Notes: generated from the sequence alone by a model not told the origin. A stretch of 64,000 bases of DNA from Neoroseomonas soli (GCF_018129065.1 NZ_JAAEDM010000001.1:62001-126000), one strand, 5' to 3'. Shown: positions 25,966-34,363, counted from the first letter of the stretch. Numbers and translations: made by a program.

Positions 25966-26741
25966 GCGCGGCCGCTCTCAAGATCGAGTCGCTCGGTATA
26001 CGATTCGGCGGGCTCCTTGCGCTGGACGAGGTCTCGATCGATATCGCGCCACGTTCCATCCACGCAGTCATTGGCCCAAATGGCGCCGGCAAGTCCACGC
26101 TGGTGAATCTCGTCACCGGGATCTACGCGCCGACGACCGGGCGCGTGATACTCGATGGTGAGGTCCTGACCGGCCTGCCGACCCATCGCATCGCCGCACG
26201 AGGTGTCGCGCGGACCTTCCAGAACACGGAGCTCTTCACCGAGCTTTCGGCACGCGAGAACGTCCTGATCGGTCTGCATCGCCATCTCGGCTACGGCCTG
26301 CTGGCGAGCACGTTGCGCCTGCCCAGTTTCTACCGGGCTGAACGCGATGCGGCGCGCCGCGCGGACGAGCTTCTTGCCCTGGTCGGGCTCGAGGCGCAGG
26401 GCGGCACTGCTGCCGGTGACCTTGCACTCGGTCAGCAGCGCCGGCTCGAGTTGGCCCGTGCATTGGCCGTCGGGCCTCGCCTGCTGCTGCTCGATGAGCC
26501 CGCGGCCGGATTGCGGGCGGCGGAGGCGGAGGGCCTCTCCTCCGTGTTGCTTCGCCTGCGTGATGAGCTCGGCCTTACGCTGCTGCTGATTGATCACGTC
26601 ATGCGCGTGGTGATGGGCGTCTCGGAACGGATCACCGTGTTGAATTATGGCCGCAAGCTCGCCGAGGGTACGCCGGAGGAGGTGCGCCGCAACCCGGACG
26701 TTATCGCCGCCTATCTTGGAGGTTCCCCGCATGGCGCTTGA
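25962..26741 (+). CDS. livG: Branched-chain amino acid-type ABC ATPase (LivG class)
   Basis: This 259-residue cytoplasmic ATPase has Walker A VIGPNGAGKSTLVNLV, the LivG-specific RTFQNTELFTELSARENVLI, signature DLALGQQRRLELARALA, Walker B LLLLDEPAAGL and a switch His in LLLIDHVMRVVMG. The signature begins LALGQQ rather than LSYGQQ, within the variation of this subfamily. It overlaps livM by four bases and livF by eleven. Energises the importer with LivF. Confidence 0.9.
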   Translation: MSAAALKIESLGIRFGGLLALDEVSIDIAPRSIHAVIGPNGAGKSTLVNLVTGIYAPTTGRVILDGEVLTGLPTHRIAARGVARTFQNTELFTELSARENVLIGLHRHLGYGLLASTLRLPSFYRAERDAARRADELLALVGLEAQGGTAAGDLALGQQRRLELARALAVGPRLLLLDEPAAGLRAAEAEGLSSVLLRLRDELGLTLLLIDHVMRVVMGVSERITVLNYGRKLAEGTPEEVRRNPDVIAAYLGGSPHGA

Positions 26742-27435
26742 GGTCGCCGGGCTGGAAGCCGGCTACGGCGGCGCCCGCGTCGTGCAGGGCATATCGTTCG
26801 CCGTCCCCGAAGGTAGCATCGTCACCCTGCTTGGTCCGAACGGAGCCGGAAAATCGACGACGCTCCGTTCCATCGCGGGTCTATTGAAGCCCAACCGCGG
26901 CATCGTCACGCTGGATGGCGATCGGCTCGATGGCCTGACCGCGGATGCCGTGGTCCGACGCGGGCTGGCATTGGTTCCCGAGCGGCGTGAACTCTTCCCG
27001 TCGCTTTCCGTCGCCGAGAACCTCGCCCTTGGGGCTTATACGCGCAGGGACCGCGCCGGGATCGCCGCTGATCTCGAGATGGTCTTCACCCTGTTCCCGC
27101 GCCTGAAGGAACGCCGCCAACAGCACGCGCGGACACTCTCGGGCGGCGAACAGCAGATGCTTGCCATTGGCCGTGGCCTGATGTCCCACCCGCGCTATCT
27201 GCTGCTGGACGAGCCCTCCCTTGGTCTCGCTCCGCTGCTTATCGCCGAGATCTTCCGCAAGCTCACCGAGATCCGTGCGGGCGGCACGGCGATCCTGCTC
27301 GTCGAGCAGAACGCCTCGGCTGCGCTCGACGTCGCCGATCATGGCTATGTGCTCGAAACCGGAGTGATCCAGCTCGAAGGCAACGCTGCGTCGCTCGCCG
27401 CCGACGAAGCGGTGCGCGAGACCTATCTCCGCTGA
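26731..27435 (+). CDS. livF: Branched-chain amino acid-type ABC ATPase (LivF class)
   Basis: The 234-residue ATPase starts MALEVAGLEAGYGGARVVQG at 26731, where GGAGG lies eight bases upstream inside the end of livG; the open frame continues upstream only as overlap. It shows Walker A LLGPNGAGKSTTLRSI, Q-loop region LVPERRELFPSLSVAENLAL, signature ARTLSGGEQQMLAIGRGLM and Walker B LLLDEPSLGLAPL, all typical LivF. It is the last gene of the nine-gene operon; IS-derived DNA begins shortly after its stop, and no terminator hairpin is evident. Confidence 0.9.
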   Translation: MALEVAGLEAGYGGARVVQGISFAVPEGSIVTLLGPNGAGKSTTLRSIAGLLKPNRGIVTLDGDRLDGLTADAVVRRGLALVPERRELFPSLSVAENLALGAYTRRDRAGIAADLEMVFTLFPRLKERRQQHARTLSGGEQQMLAIGRGLMSHPRYLLLDEPSLGLAPLLIAEIFRKLTEIRAGGTAILLVEQNASAALDVADHGYVLETGVIQLEGNAASLAADEAVRETYLR

Positions 27436-27689
27436 CGGTGCCGTGATGATCACCTCGGCTGCCAATAGGCTCTTACATCGCGGCGGCCTGCCGATACCGA
27501 TCCGCCGCCACTGCCGGGTTCAAGGTCCTTTCCGAGCTATGGGCCTCATGATCGTGTTCGGGACGGGCGCCGCAAGGTCCGCGACGAAGTCCGGAGTTCC
27601 GGCTTCAGCCGATTGACCGAGGTCGCCGACACTACCGTCCCGACAGAGACAAACCGGCGCCGCCAGGCGGCGGGCCGGATCCCGGACGC

Positions 27690-28025
27690 TCAGGCGGCCA
27701 TCTGGCGCCGCCACTCGAAGCTCGTGCCGTCCGTCCGGATGCAGTGCAGGATGACGGCGAACTTTCTGGCCACCGTCACCTTCGCCTTTTTCGCACCCAC
27801 CCGCTCCATCAGCCGGGTGCCCCAGGCTTTTTGGCTCGATCAACGCGCCGTGCGGTGCCGCAGGACGCTTGCCGCCTCGAACCGGTAGGCCCGCGGCAGG
27901 CGGTCCCCCACTTCGAGGTGTGCCCATTGTAGTCCTGCTCGCCCGATTGATGCCGCCACGGGGTCAGCCCCAGATACGCACCGACGCTCTCCGCCGCACG
28001 GAACCGCGTGGGGCCGTCGATGGCG
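27690..28025 (-). mobile_element. Decayed IS110-family transposase, C-terminal part
   Basis: The minus strand from about 28025 reads [20 protein letters not shown] then [20 protein letters not shown] in one frame, and after a frameshift [20 protein letters not shown] then [20 protein letters not shown] and RRQMAA with a stop at 27690. These are the conserved C-terminal blocks of IS110/IS116/IS902 transposases. The middle is scrambled and the catalytic N-terminus is missing, so it is dead. DNA from 27436 to 27690 is probably the rest of the element's 3' region; I see no gene there. Confidence 0.75.
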
Positions 28026-28032
28026 TGTCGGC

Positions 28033-28122
28033 GTGAGTAAGCACCGAACCGGGACCCCGCCTGATAGACAATTCAGGCAATTCAATCAGCGAGTTGCGGG
28101 CGCCTTGGGGAGGAGACGTGAT
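28033..28122. repeat. Repeated non-coding segment related to 15284-15454
   Basis: GTGAGTAAGCACCGAACCGG (28033) and CAATCAGCGAGTTGCGGGCG (28083) correspond to the blocks described at 15284 and 15415, here separated by only about 30 bp. It begins a few bases after the IS110 homology stops, suggesting a second element inserted into, or recombined with, the IS110 copy. GGGGAGGAGACGTG after block 2 looks like a ribosome-binding site plus GTG start, but the following frame soon ends. Nothing else recognisable lies in 28123-28310. Confidence 0.5.
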
Positions 28123-28310
28123 TCGGTGCATGCTCACACCAGGTCGAGGAACTCGACCTTGCCTCCCGAATCGACGGCCCATGTCGCGCGAGGCGATTGC
28201 TTGATGATCCGGCCGCTGCCCCGTTAGCCTAGCTGCGAGATGGACCCGTCTTCTCGCCTGGCGCCGTGCCTCCCGGTCGGAACCCCTGACGGTTCGTAGG
28301 ACCGCCTGCA

Positions 28311-29276
28311 ATGAAGCTCAGCCAGATCGAGTACTTCGTCGTCCTTGCGGAGGAGCTCCATTTCGGGCGCGCAGCCGACCGGCTTCATCGATCCCAGCCG
28401 CCGCTGAGCCGGCAGATCCGCTTGTTGGAAGACGAGCTCGGCGTCGCGCTCTTCGCGCGCAATGCACAGCGCGTCACGCTGACCGAGGCCGGACAAACCT
28501 TCCTGCATGAGATACGTCCGGTCCTTGCGCGGATCCGTCATGCTGCCATCGCGGCGCAGCGCGCAGCCACGGGTGATCTTGGGCAGATCATCGTTGGCGT
28601 GACGGGCTCTGCGATGTTCGGCATCGTCCCGGCCATCCTCAGGACCTTCCGCCGCACCCATCCAGGCGTTTCCGTCGACCTGCGCCAGAGTCCGAAGGGC
28701 GAGCAGGTGAACGCGCTGAAACAACGCCGCCTGACCATCGGCTTCGTCCGCTCACTGACACATGACGACGAGCTCGCGCACGATCTGCTTCTCGAAGAAC
28801 CGTTGGTTGTCGCGCTGAGCCGGGAGAACGAGCTGGCTGCGCAGCCGACGCTTCGGCTCTCGGACCTGGCTGCGCAGGGCTTCGTCCTCTACCGCGGGCA
28901 GTCCTCGCCGAGCGTCGCCGACCAGATCGTCCATTTCTGCCAGCAGGCCGGCTTCAGCCCACGGGTCGTACAAGAAGCGGAGGACATGCAGTCCGCCGCG
29001 GCACTCGCCTCGCTCGACATGGGCGTCACGCTCGTCGCGGCATCGTTGCAGCAGATGCAGTTGCGGGACCTGGTCTACCGGCCGCTCTCGGGCGCGGGGC
29101 CGCAGCCGGTAACGCGGCTCTATGCCGTGTACCGGCGTGACGACCCATCCCCCGCGCTGCGCGCCTTTCGCCGGATCTGTGAGGAACAGGCGGCCGCGAG
29201 TGGCGGCGTGCCTACTGCGCCTGAAGCCCCAGCTGCTGGATCACCGCGGTCCAGGTCGCGCGGTCGCGCCCGATGA
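28311..29276 (+). CDS. LysR-family transcriptional regulator (CatR/BenM-like)
   Basis: The 321-residue LysR-type regulator has an N-terminal winged helix MKLSQIEYFVVLAEELHFGR then AADRLHRSQPPLSRQIRLLE and a C-terminal effector-binding domain (GDLGQIIVGVTGSAMFGIVP, SVDLRQSPKGEQVNALKQRR), most like the aromatic-acid responsive CatR/BenM/CbnR group. The last 25 residues are low-complexity and read through the 3' end of the convergent Bug gene, overlapping it by 65 bp, so the original C-terminus may have been shorter. The gene sits directly after an IS scar and no divergent target is adjacent; the Bug/acyl-CoA synthetase genes downstream are its nearest candidates. Confidence 0.87.
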   Translation: MKLSQIEYFVVLAEELHFGRAADRLHRSQPPLSRQIRLLEDELGVALFARNAQRVTLTEAGQTFLHEIRPVLARIRHAAIAAQRAATGDLGQIIVGVTGSAMFGIVPAILRTFRRTHPGVSVDLRQSPKGEQVNALKQRRLTIGFVRSLTHDDELAHDLLLEEPLVVALSRENELAAQPTLRLSDLAAQGFVLYRGQSSPSVADQIVHFCQQAGFSPRVVQEAEDMQSAAALASLDMGVTLVAASLQQMQLRDLVYRPLSGAGPQPVTRLYAVYRRDDPSPALRAFRRICEEQAAASGGVPTAPEAPAAGSPRSRSRGRAR

Positions 29277-30198
29277 TCGCACCGAGCGCGTCGGCATCGC
29301 CTTCCATCGGCTCGCACCTGATTGCCGCGAAGCGTTCCCGCAACTCGGCCTGCTTCAGTGCCTCGTGGACCGCGGCCCCGACCTTGCGCCGGCCTTCCTC
29401 GGGCATCCCGCGCGGGGCGAGCATTGCGTACCACCAATCCACCGCGTAGCCGGGGACGCCGGCTTCGGCGATCGTCGGCAGGTCGGGCTGGAGCGCGCTG
29501 CGCCGCGAGGTCGTGACGGCAAGCGCGCGGAGCTTGCCGGCCGCCACATGCGGCGCGACCGACGTGGCGCTGTCGAACATCGCGTCGAGCCGCCCCGCAA
29601 CGAGATCCGTCACGGCGGGCCCGGAACCGCGATAGGGCACATGCGTCATCTCGATCCCGCTGCGTGCGCAGAACAGCGCCGCGCAGAGGTGCAGCGACGT
29701 GCCTGAGCCCGCCGAGCCATAGGTCAGCCGCCCCGGCTGCCGCCGTGCGGCAGCGACGAGGTCCGCCACGCTCCTGTATGGCGAAGACGCCGGCACGACG
29801 AGCACATTGGCGACGGTCCCCACGGGTGCCACGGGCAGGAAATCCCCGTAGGGATCGTAAGGCAGGCGCGGATTCAAGGCCGCGAGCACCACATGCGTCA
29901 GCGCCGTCATGAGCAGCGTATGCCCGTCCCGCGCCTGCGACGCCGCCTCGGTGCCCAGCAGACCGCCGGCGCCGGAGCGGTTCTCCACCACCACGGGCTG
30001 TCCGATGGCGCGCTCGATCGGCGGCGCGATCAGCCGCGTCATGGCGTCGATCGCACCGCCGGGGGGAAAGGGAACGATGATCCGCACGCCGCGATCGGGC
30101 CAGGATTGCGCCCGCGCCACCGCCGGCGCGCCGAGGATGGCGACGCCGGCCGCCAACAGCGTGCGCCTCGGCAAGCCAAGGCGATCATTGTCGTTCAT
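29212..30198 (-). CDS. Bug-family (TctC) periplasmic solute-binding protein
   Basis: This 328-residue binding protein has a twin-arginine leader LPRRTLLAAGVAILGAPAVA and mature start SWPDRGVRIIVPFPPGGAID. QPVVVENRSGAGGLLGTEAA, HVPYRGSGPAVTDLVAGRLD and PDLPTIAEAGVPGYAVDWWY are standard Bug blocks. The ATG at 30198 follows GGAGGAAA; a further in-frame Met lies seven codons upstream but overlaps that ribosome-binding site. It is the last gene of a minus-strand group with an ADP-forming acyl-CoA synthetase (24 bp away) and an SDR, suggesting uptake of the acid that the synthetase activates. No TctAB permease nearby. Confidence 0.9.
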   Translation of the reverse strand: MNDNDRLGLPRRTLLAAGVAILGAPAVARAQSWPDRGVRIIVPFPPGGAIDAMTRLIAPPIERAIGQPVVVENRSGAGGLLGTEAASQARDGHTLLMTALTHVVLAALNPRLPYDPYGDFLPVAPVGTVANVLVVPASSPYRSVADLVAAARRQPGRLTYGSAGSGTSLHLCAALFCARSGIEMTHVPYRGSGPAVTDLVAGRLDAMFDSATSVAPHVAAGKLRALAVTTSRRSALQPDLPTIAEAGVPGYAVDWWYAMLAPRGMPEEGRRKVGAAVHEALKQAELRERFAAIRCEPMEGDADALGAIIGRDRATWTAVIQQLGLQAQ

Positions 30199-30222
30199 TC
30201 TTGTTTCCTCCTTCACCAACGC

Positions 30223-32385
30223 TCAGCCGCCTCGGATGACGAGCGCATCGACCGCCACGCCGCCGTCCTTGCCGAGGATCACGGGGTTCACGTCGATCTC
30301 CGCGATGTCGGAAGACAGATCGGCGATCATCTCCGACACGCGGGCGACCAGCACGCAGAAGCCGTCGATGTCGCACGGCGGAGCGCCCCGTGCGCCATCG
30401 AGCACGCGCCGCATCCGCAGCCCGTCGAGGGCGAGACGCACCTCGGCCGGCGTGACCGGTGCGAGGCGGATGGCGACGTCGCCCATCACCTCCACCAGCG
30501 TGCCGCCGAAGCCGAAGACCACGAGCGGGCCGAACTGCGCATCCTGGCGTGCGCCGACGATCATCTCGATCCCCTGCGGCACCATCCGCTGCACGACGAC
30601 GCCGGCGACGCCCGGCTGATCGTGCACCGCATGGGTTATGGCGTCATAGGCCGCACCGACCGCATCCTCGTCCCGCAGATCGAGCTTCACGCCGCCGATG
30701 TCGGACTTATGCCGGATCTCGGCGGCCTCGACCTTGGCGACGACGGGGAAGCCGATCTCGCGCGCGGCGGCGATGGCCTGCTCCCGTGTCGTGCACAGCC
30801 GTTCTCCGACAACGGGAATGCCGTAGAGCGCCAGCAGCGCCTTGGATTCGCGCTCGGTGAGGGAGGCGCCGGGTGGATGCGCGGCCAGAAGCCGGTGCGA
30901 CGGCCCGGCGGCCGCATCCGGCGCGTGCTCCCGCGGCCTCGCCTCCAGCACCGGGCGTTTCCGCGCCTGGTCGAACCAAAGGCGATACGCGTTCATGCAC
31001 CGGTCGAGCGAACGGAAGACGGACAGCGTCGTGCTGCCGTCATAGACATGCGCGCCGGGCCCTTCATACCACTCGTTCATCCAGACGAGGGTCAGCGGCT
31101 TGTCCAACTCGCCGGCCAGGGCGCTCATCCCGTGGGCGCGCGTGACCGCCGCCTGGCCATGCGCCGAGGGCATCAGCACGGCCACGCTCGCGAAGCCGGG
31201 ATCCTGCGCGAAGCTGCGCACGCATTCGGCATAGAGCGCTTCGTCGCGGATCGACTCCGCCGTGATGTCGGCGGGATTGGCGACGGTGGCGAAGCCGGGC
31301 AGGCGCTGCCGCAGCGCCTCGACGGTCGCGGCGCCGGGCTGCGGCATGGCGAGGCCGTGGCGCTCCGCCTTGTCGGCCGCCATGACGACAGAGCCGCCGG
31401 AACCGGAGAGGATGCCGACGCCCGCGCCTTTCGGCCGCCCCGCGCGGGAGAAGAACAGCGCCGTCTCGAGCAGGCCTTCGAACTGATCCACCTCGATGAC
31501 GCCGGTGCGCTCGAAGACGGCGCGGAAGGATGCCGCGTCGCCGGCCAGCATGCCCGAGTGCGAGAGTGCGGCCCGGCCGCCCGCGGCGGTGACGCCGACC
31601 TTGTAGGCGATGACGGGCTTTCCCGCGCGGAACGCACGGTCGAAGGCTTCGAGCAGGCGGGGGCCACTCGGCACGCTCTCGAACAGGCAGGCGATAGCCT
31701 TGGTATCGGGATCCTCCACCATGAAGGTGATGAGGTCCGCGATGTCCACGTCGCAGGAATTACCTGTCGAGATGAGCCGGCTGAAGCCGACGCCGCGATG
31801 CATCGCCTGGAACACCACGTAGCCCAGCGCGCCGCTCTGCCCGACGAGGCCGATGCCACCGGGCACCATCGGAAGGTCGCGCACGCTCGGCAGGATGTTG
31901 CAGGCCGCGCCGGAACGGACCGCGACGATCCCGGTGCAGTTGGGGCCGAGGATGCGCATGCCTGTCTCGGCCGCCAGGGCGCCGATGCGCCGCTGCATCG
32001 CCGCTCCTTCCGCCGTGCCGATCTCGGCGAAGCCGGAGGAGAAGACGATCGCACTGGGCGTGCCGATCTCCGCGGCCTGGCGCAACACGCCTTCCACCTG
32101 CGCGCCGGGCACCGCAATGCCCACGCAATCCGGCCGTTCCGGCAGGTCGGCGAGGCTGCGGTAACACGGCAGCTCGCCGATCCGATCGTATTGCGGATTG
32201 ATGGGCAGGATGGTGCCGTCGTAGTGCCGCGTCAGGTTCGTGAGGACATTGCCGCCGAAGGAGCCGGGGCGCGGCGAGGCGCCGACGATCGCGATGCGGC
32301 GGGGATCGAGCAGCGGCAGCAGCGAGGCCGCGTCATAGACGCCGCGGGCGGGGCCGGGGCTGGTGATTGCGCCGTCCATGGGCAT
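30223..32385 (-). CDS. ADP-forming acetate/acyl-CoA ligase-family protein (fused CoA-binding and ATP-grasp domains)
   Basis: The 720-residue single-chain acyl-CoA synthetase (NDP-forming) of the Acd/PatZ-without-acetyltransferase type starts with a CoA-binding Rossmann domain (PRRIAIVGASPRPGSFGGNV, IVFSSGFAEIG, GPNCTGIV), then a succinyl-CoA-ligase-like domain with the phosphorylatable His region (ALSHSGMLAGDAASF) and a C-terminal ATP-grasp domain (LYGIPVVGERLCTTREQAIA, FPVVAKVEAAEIRHKSDIGG). It makes an acyl-CoA from acid, ATP and CoA, releasing ADP. The ATG at 32385 touches the SDR stop (TGATG), so the two are coupled; a second Met two codons later is also possible. Substrate unknown, possibly the ligand of the adjacent Bug protein. 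Confidence 0.85.
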   Translation of the reverse strand: MPMDGAITSPGPARGVYDAASLLPLLDPRRIAIVGASPRPGSFGGNVLTNLTRHYDGTILPINPQYDRIGELPCYRSLADLPERPDCVGIAVPGAQVEGVLRQAAEIGTPSAIVFSSGFAEIGTAEGAAMQRRIGALAAETGMRILGPNCTGIVAVRSGAACNILPSVRDLPMVPGGIGLVGQSGALGYVVFQAMHRGVGFSRLISTGNSCDVDIADLITFMVEDPDTKAIACLFESVPSGPRLLEAFDRAFRAGKPVIAYKVGVTAAGGRAALSHSGMLAGDAASFRAVFERTGVIEVDQFEGLLETALFFSRAGRPKGAGVGILSGSGGSVVMAADKAERHGLAMPQPGAATVEALRQRLPGFATVANPADITAESIRDEALYAECVRSFAQDPGFASVAVLMPSAHGQAAVTRAHGMSALAGELDKPLTLVWMNEWYEGPGAHVYDGSTTLSVFRSLDRCMNAYRLWFDQARKRPVLEARPREHAPDAAAGPSHRLLAAHPPGASLTERESKALLALYGIPVVGERLCTTREQAIAAAREIGFPVVAKVEAAEIRHKSDIGGVKLDLRDEDAVGAAYDAITHAVHDQPGVAGVVVQRMVPQGIEMIVGARQDAQFGPLVVFGFGGTLVEVMGDVAIRLAPVTPAEVRLALDGLRMRRVLDGARGAPPCDIDGFCVLVARVSEMIADLSSDIAEIDVNPVILGKDGGVAVDALVIRGG

Positions 32386-33215
32386 CACGTCCAGGACCGC
32401 TTCAGCCAGCGCCCGCCATCCACCGTCATGTCGCATCCGGTGATGAAGTCGCCCGCCGGCGATGCGAGGAACGCGCAGCTCAGCCCGATGTCGTCCGTCT
32501 CCCCGAAGTGGCCGAGCGCCATGCGATTGAGTTCCTTCTCGCCTTCGCCGCGGGCCTCGTAGAGCCGGCGCAGCCCTTCGGTGCCCTCGATGGGACCGGG
32601 AAGGACGTTGTTCACGCGGATGCCGTGCGGGCCCCATTCGACCGCCAGGCTGCGCGTGAGCGCGGTGACGCCCGCCTTCGCCGAGGCGGCATGCGCCGCG
32701 CCCGGCCAGCCCGAGGAGACCTGCGCGAGCGAGATGTTGATGATGCGGCCGCCATAGGGCGAGGCCTTCAGCGCCTTGAAGGCCGTGTGGCAGAAGTTGA
32801 AGGTGCCGTTGAGGTCGATGTCCACCACGGCGCGCCAGCCGTTCGGGGTCATCTCCTCGAACGGACAGTTGAAGTTGCCTGCGGCGTTGTTGACCAGCAC
32901 GTCGAGGCGGCCGAACTCCGCGACGGTCCGCTCGATCACGCCCTGGGTTGCGGCGTAGTCCCGCACATCGGACGCGATGGTGAGGATGCGCGCACCCGAT
33001 GGCGCGAGCCGCTCGGCGGCTTCCTCGAGCTTGTCGGGGCGGCGGCCGGTCAGCACGAGGTTCGCGCCGAGGTCGGCGAAGACGTCCGCGATCCCCAGCC
33101 CGATGCCACTGCTGCCGCCGGTGATCAGGGCGACCCGGCCGGCGAGGGCGTCTCTGCTGAAGACCTGCCGCTTCGGGTGGGCCGCCTCGGCCGACACCCG
33201 TGTCATTGAAGTCAT
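32385..33215 (-). CDS. SDR oxidoreductase resembling 2,4-dienoyl-CoA reductase
   Basis: The 276-residue NADPH-type short-chain dehydrogenase has a cofactor motif ALITGGSSGIGLGIADVFAD and NNAAGNF. In the active site the usual YxxxK is AHAASAKAGVTALTRSLAVE: Lys is kept but the Tyr four residues before it is Ala. This AxxxK pattern with HA-SAKAGV is typical of DECR-type 2,4-dienoyl-CoA reductases, as are NFNCPFEEMTPNGWRAVVDI and EWGPHGIRVNNVLPGPIEGT. It probably reduces a polyunsaturated acyl-CoA produced by the co-transcribed synthetase. The ATG at 33215 has GGGGAA upstream; an alternative Met lies three codons on. Confidence 0.85.
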   Translation of the reverse strand: MTSMTRVSAEAAHPKRQVFSRDALAGRVALITGGSSGIGLGIADVFADLGANLVLTGRRPDKLEEAAERLAPSGARILTIASDVRDYAATQGVIERTVAEFGRLDVLVNNAAGNFNCPFEEMTPNGWRAVVDIDLNGTFNFCHTAFKALKASPYGGRIINISLAQVSSGWPGAAHAASAKAGVTALTRSLAVEWGPHGIRVNNVLPGPIEGTEGLRRLYEARGEGEKELNRMALGHFGETDDIGLSCAFLASPAGDFITGCDMTVDGGRWLKRSWT

Positions 33216-33484
33216 CTGCGTTTCCCCGTTTACGGCACTTTGCGCCTTCGCCCTTGATGACGAGGCGACGCCGTCCCTCCTACCGAACGGACCGCACGGG
33301 ACGCCAATCCATATCGGGTATCGCTCAATACCCATCCGGCGTGCAGGACCTGTCCGGCTATGCCCGGGGGCCGCCTCTGGGCCGCGCTACGGGCCCGCGA
33401 CATTGCGGCGCTAGCGCCTTGGCTGGTTGAAGCAGGCGGGAGCCAGCTCGCGTCTTTCGGCAAGGGCATCAGCGCAGACCTGGC

Positions 33485-33512
33485 CGCCGCCAGGGCGGCG
33501 CCTAATCAGGCG
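33485..33512. terminator. Hairpin cluster at the 3' end of the iclR-type gene
   Basis: CGCCGC (33485-33490) pairs with GCGGCG (33495-33500), and overlapping it CGCCT (33499-33503) pairs with AGGCG (33508-33512) across the stop codon of the minus-strand gene ending at 33506. The two stems are mutually exclusive. They may terminate or stabilise the transcript. The 33216-33484 stretch before it holds no recognisable gene. Confidence 0.3.
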
Positions 33513-34306
33513 TCCTCGAGTTGCCGCGACAGGATCGTCGCTTCGGAAGCGACCTCGGCGCCGATGACGCCGTGCCCGATACGACGCAGTTGCTCGCTCA
33601 CGCCAAGCACGACCAGCCCGTGCGACATCCGGCCGCGCGGCATCACCGGAGCGGTGATGATGGTCACGCCGGCGATGTAGCGGCCCTCGTCCACCGCGTA
33701 TCCCGCCAGCCGCGTCGCCTCGACGTCCGCGCGCCATTCCGCGGGCGTCGGCGGGTTATCCCATCGCACGGTACGGAAGCGCGTCTCGATCTCGCCCCAG
33801 GGATAGCCCCCGAAGGCTGCGATGCACCTGCCGCTGGCGCTCACCAGCGCAGGGTAGCGACTGCCGACATCGGCCTGGAGCCGCAAGGCTTGGCCGGGCC
33901 GCGAGATCGCGACGACGACGATGTGCTCGAGGCTCGCCACCTCGATGCCGATGGCGGTGACGCCGTGCCGGCCCGACAGCCTATCGAGGACCGGCTGGAC
34001 GAGGTTGCTGAAGGGATCCCGCCGCAGCATGCCGCGCGCCAGGGCGACGATGCCGCTCGACAGCGCGTAGCGCTTCGTCTCCGGGTCGAAGGAGACGAGT
34101 TCCTCCGCCACCAACGCCCGCAGGATGTGCAGGCAGGTGCTCGGCACCAGTCGGAGCGATCGCGCGATCGCATGAACGCCGAGCGGCGCTTGGCTGCGGG
34201 AGAGGAGACGCAGGATCGCCGCTGCGCGCGCAACGGCGGGCACCTGCCGAATCACCGCCGCGCGTTCCGACGATGCGGAAGAAGGCTTCGACTCTGGATG
34301 ACGCAT
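33506..34306 (-). CDS. IclR-family transcriptional regulator
   Basis: The 266-residue regulator has an N-terminal winged helix (VARAAAILRLLSRSQAPLGV, HAIARSLRLVPSTCLHILRA) and the IclR effector domain (GRHGVTAIGIEVASLEHIVV, RYPALVSASGRCIAAFGGYP, GYAVDEGRYIAGVTIITAPV). I place the start at 34306 because a strong -10 box (34318-34313, minus strand) lies six bases upstream, so earlier in-frame Met codons would be inside or before the promoter; the transcript appears leaderless. It is divergent from the acyl-CoA ligase operon at 34402 and an operator with three half-sites lies between them, so it very likely controls that operon and itself. Confidence 0.88.
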   Translation of the reverse strand: MRHPESKPSSASSERAAVIRQVPAVARAAAILRLLSRSQAPLGVHAIARSLRLVPSTCLHILRALVAEELVSFDPETKRYALSSGIVALARGMLRRDPFSNLVQPVLDRLSGRHGVTAIGIEVASLEHIVVVAISRPGQALRLQADVGSRYPALVSASGRCIAAFGGYPWGEIETRFRTVRWDNPPTPAEWRADVEATRLAGYAVDEGRYIAGVTIITAPVMPRGRMSHGLVVLGVSEQLRRIGHGVIGAEVASEATILSRQLEDA

Positions 34307-34343
34307 GTTGTCCATATACAACACATGATCGTATTTGACAACA
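34306..34343. promoter_or_regulatory. Candidate IclR operator: palindrome plus a third half-site
   Basis: TGTTGT (34306-34311) and ACAACA (34318-34323) form a perfect inverted repeat with a 6-bp centre; a third half-site ACAACA (34338-34343) follows in direct orientation exactly 20 bp after the second. PcaU and PobR, IclR-family activators, use the same architecture of one palindrome and one directly repeated half-site. The sites overlap the iclR -10 and start codon and the shared -35 region, suiting repression of iclR and control of the ligase operon. Confidence 0.65.
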
Positions 34344-34363
34344 CGAACTGATGCGCGAATAAC
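34313..34363. promoter_or_regulatory. Overlapping divergent promoters of iclR and the ligase operon
   Basis: Plus strand: TTGACA (34335-34340), 17 bp, AATAAC (34358-34363), leading to the ligase ATG at 34402. Minus strand: TTGTCA (34341-34336), 17 bp, TATATG (34318-34313), leading to the iclR ATG at 34306. The two -35 boxes occupy the same seven base pairs (TTGACAA), so only one polymerase can bind at a time. Both spacers are optimal. Confidence 0.6.
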
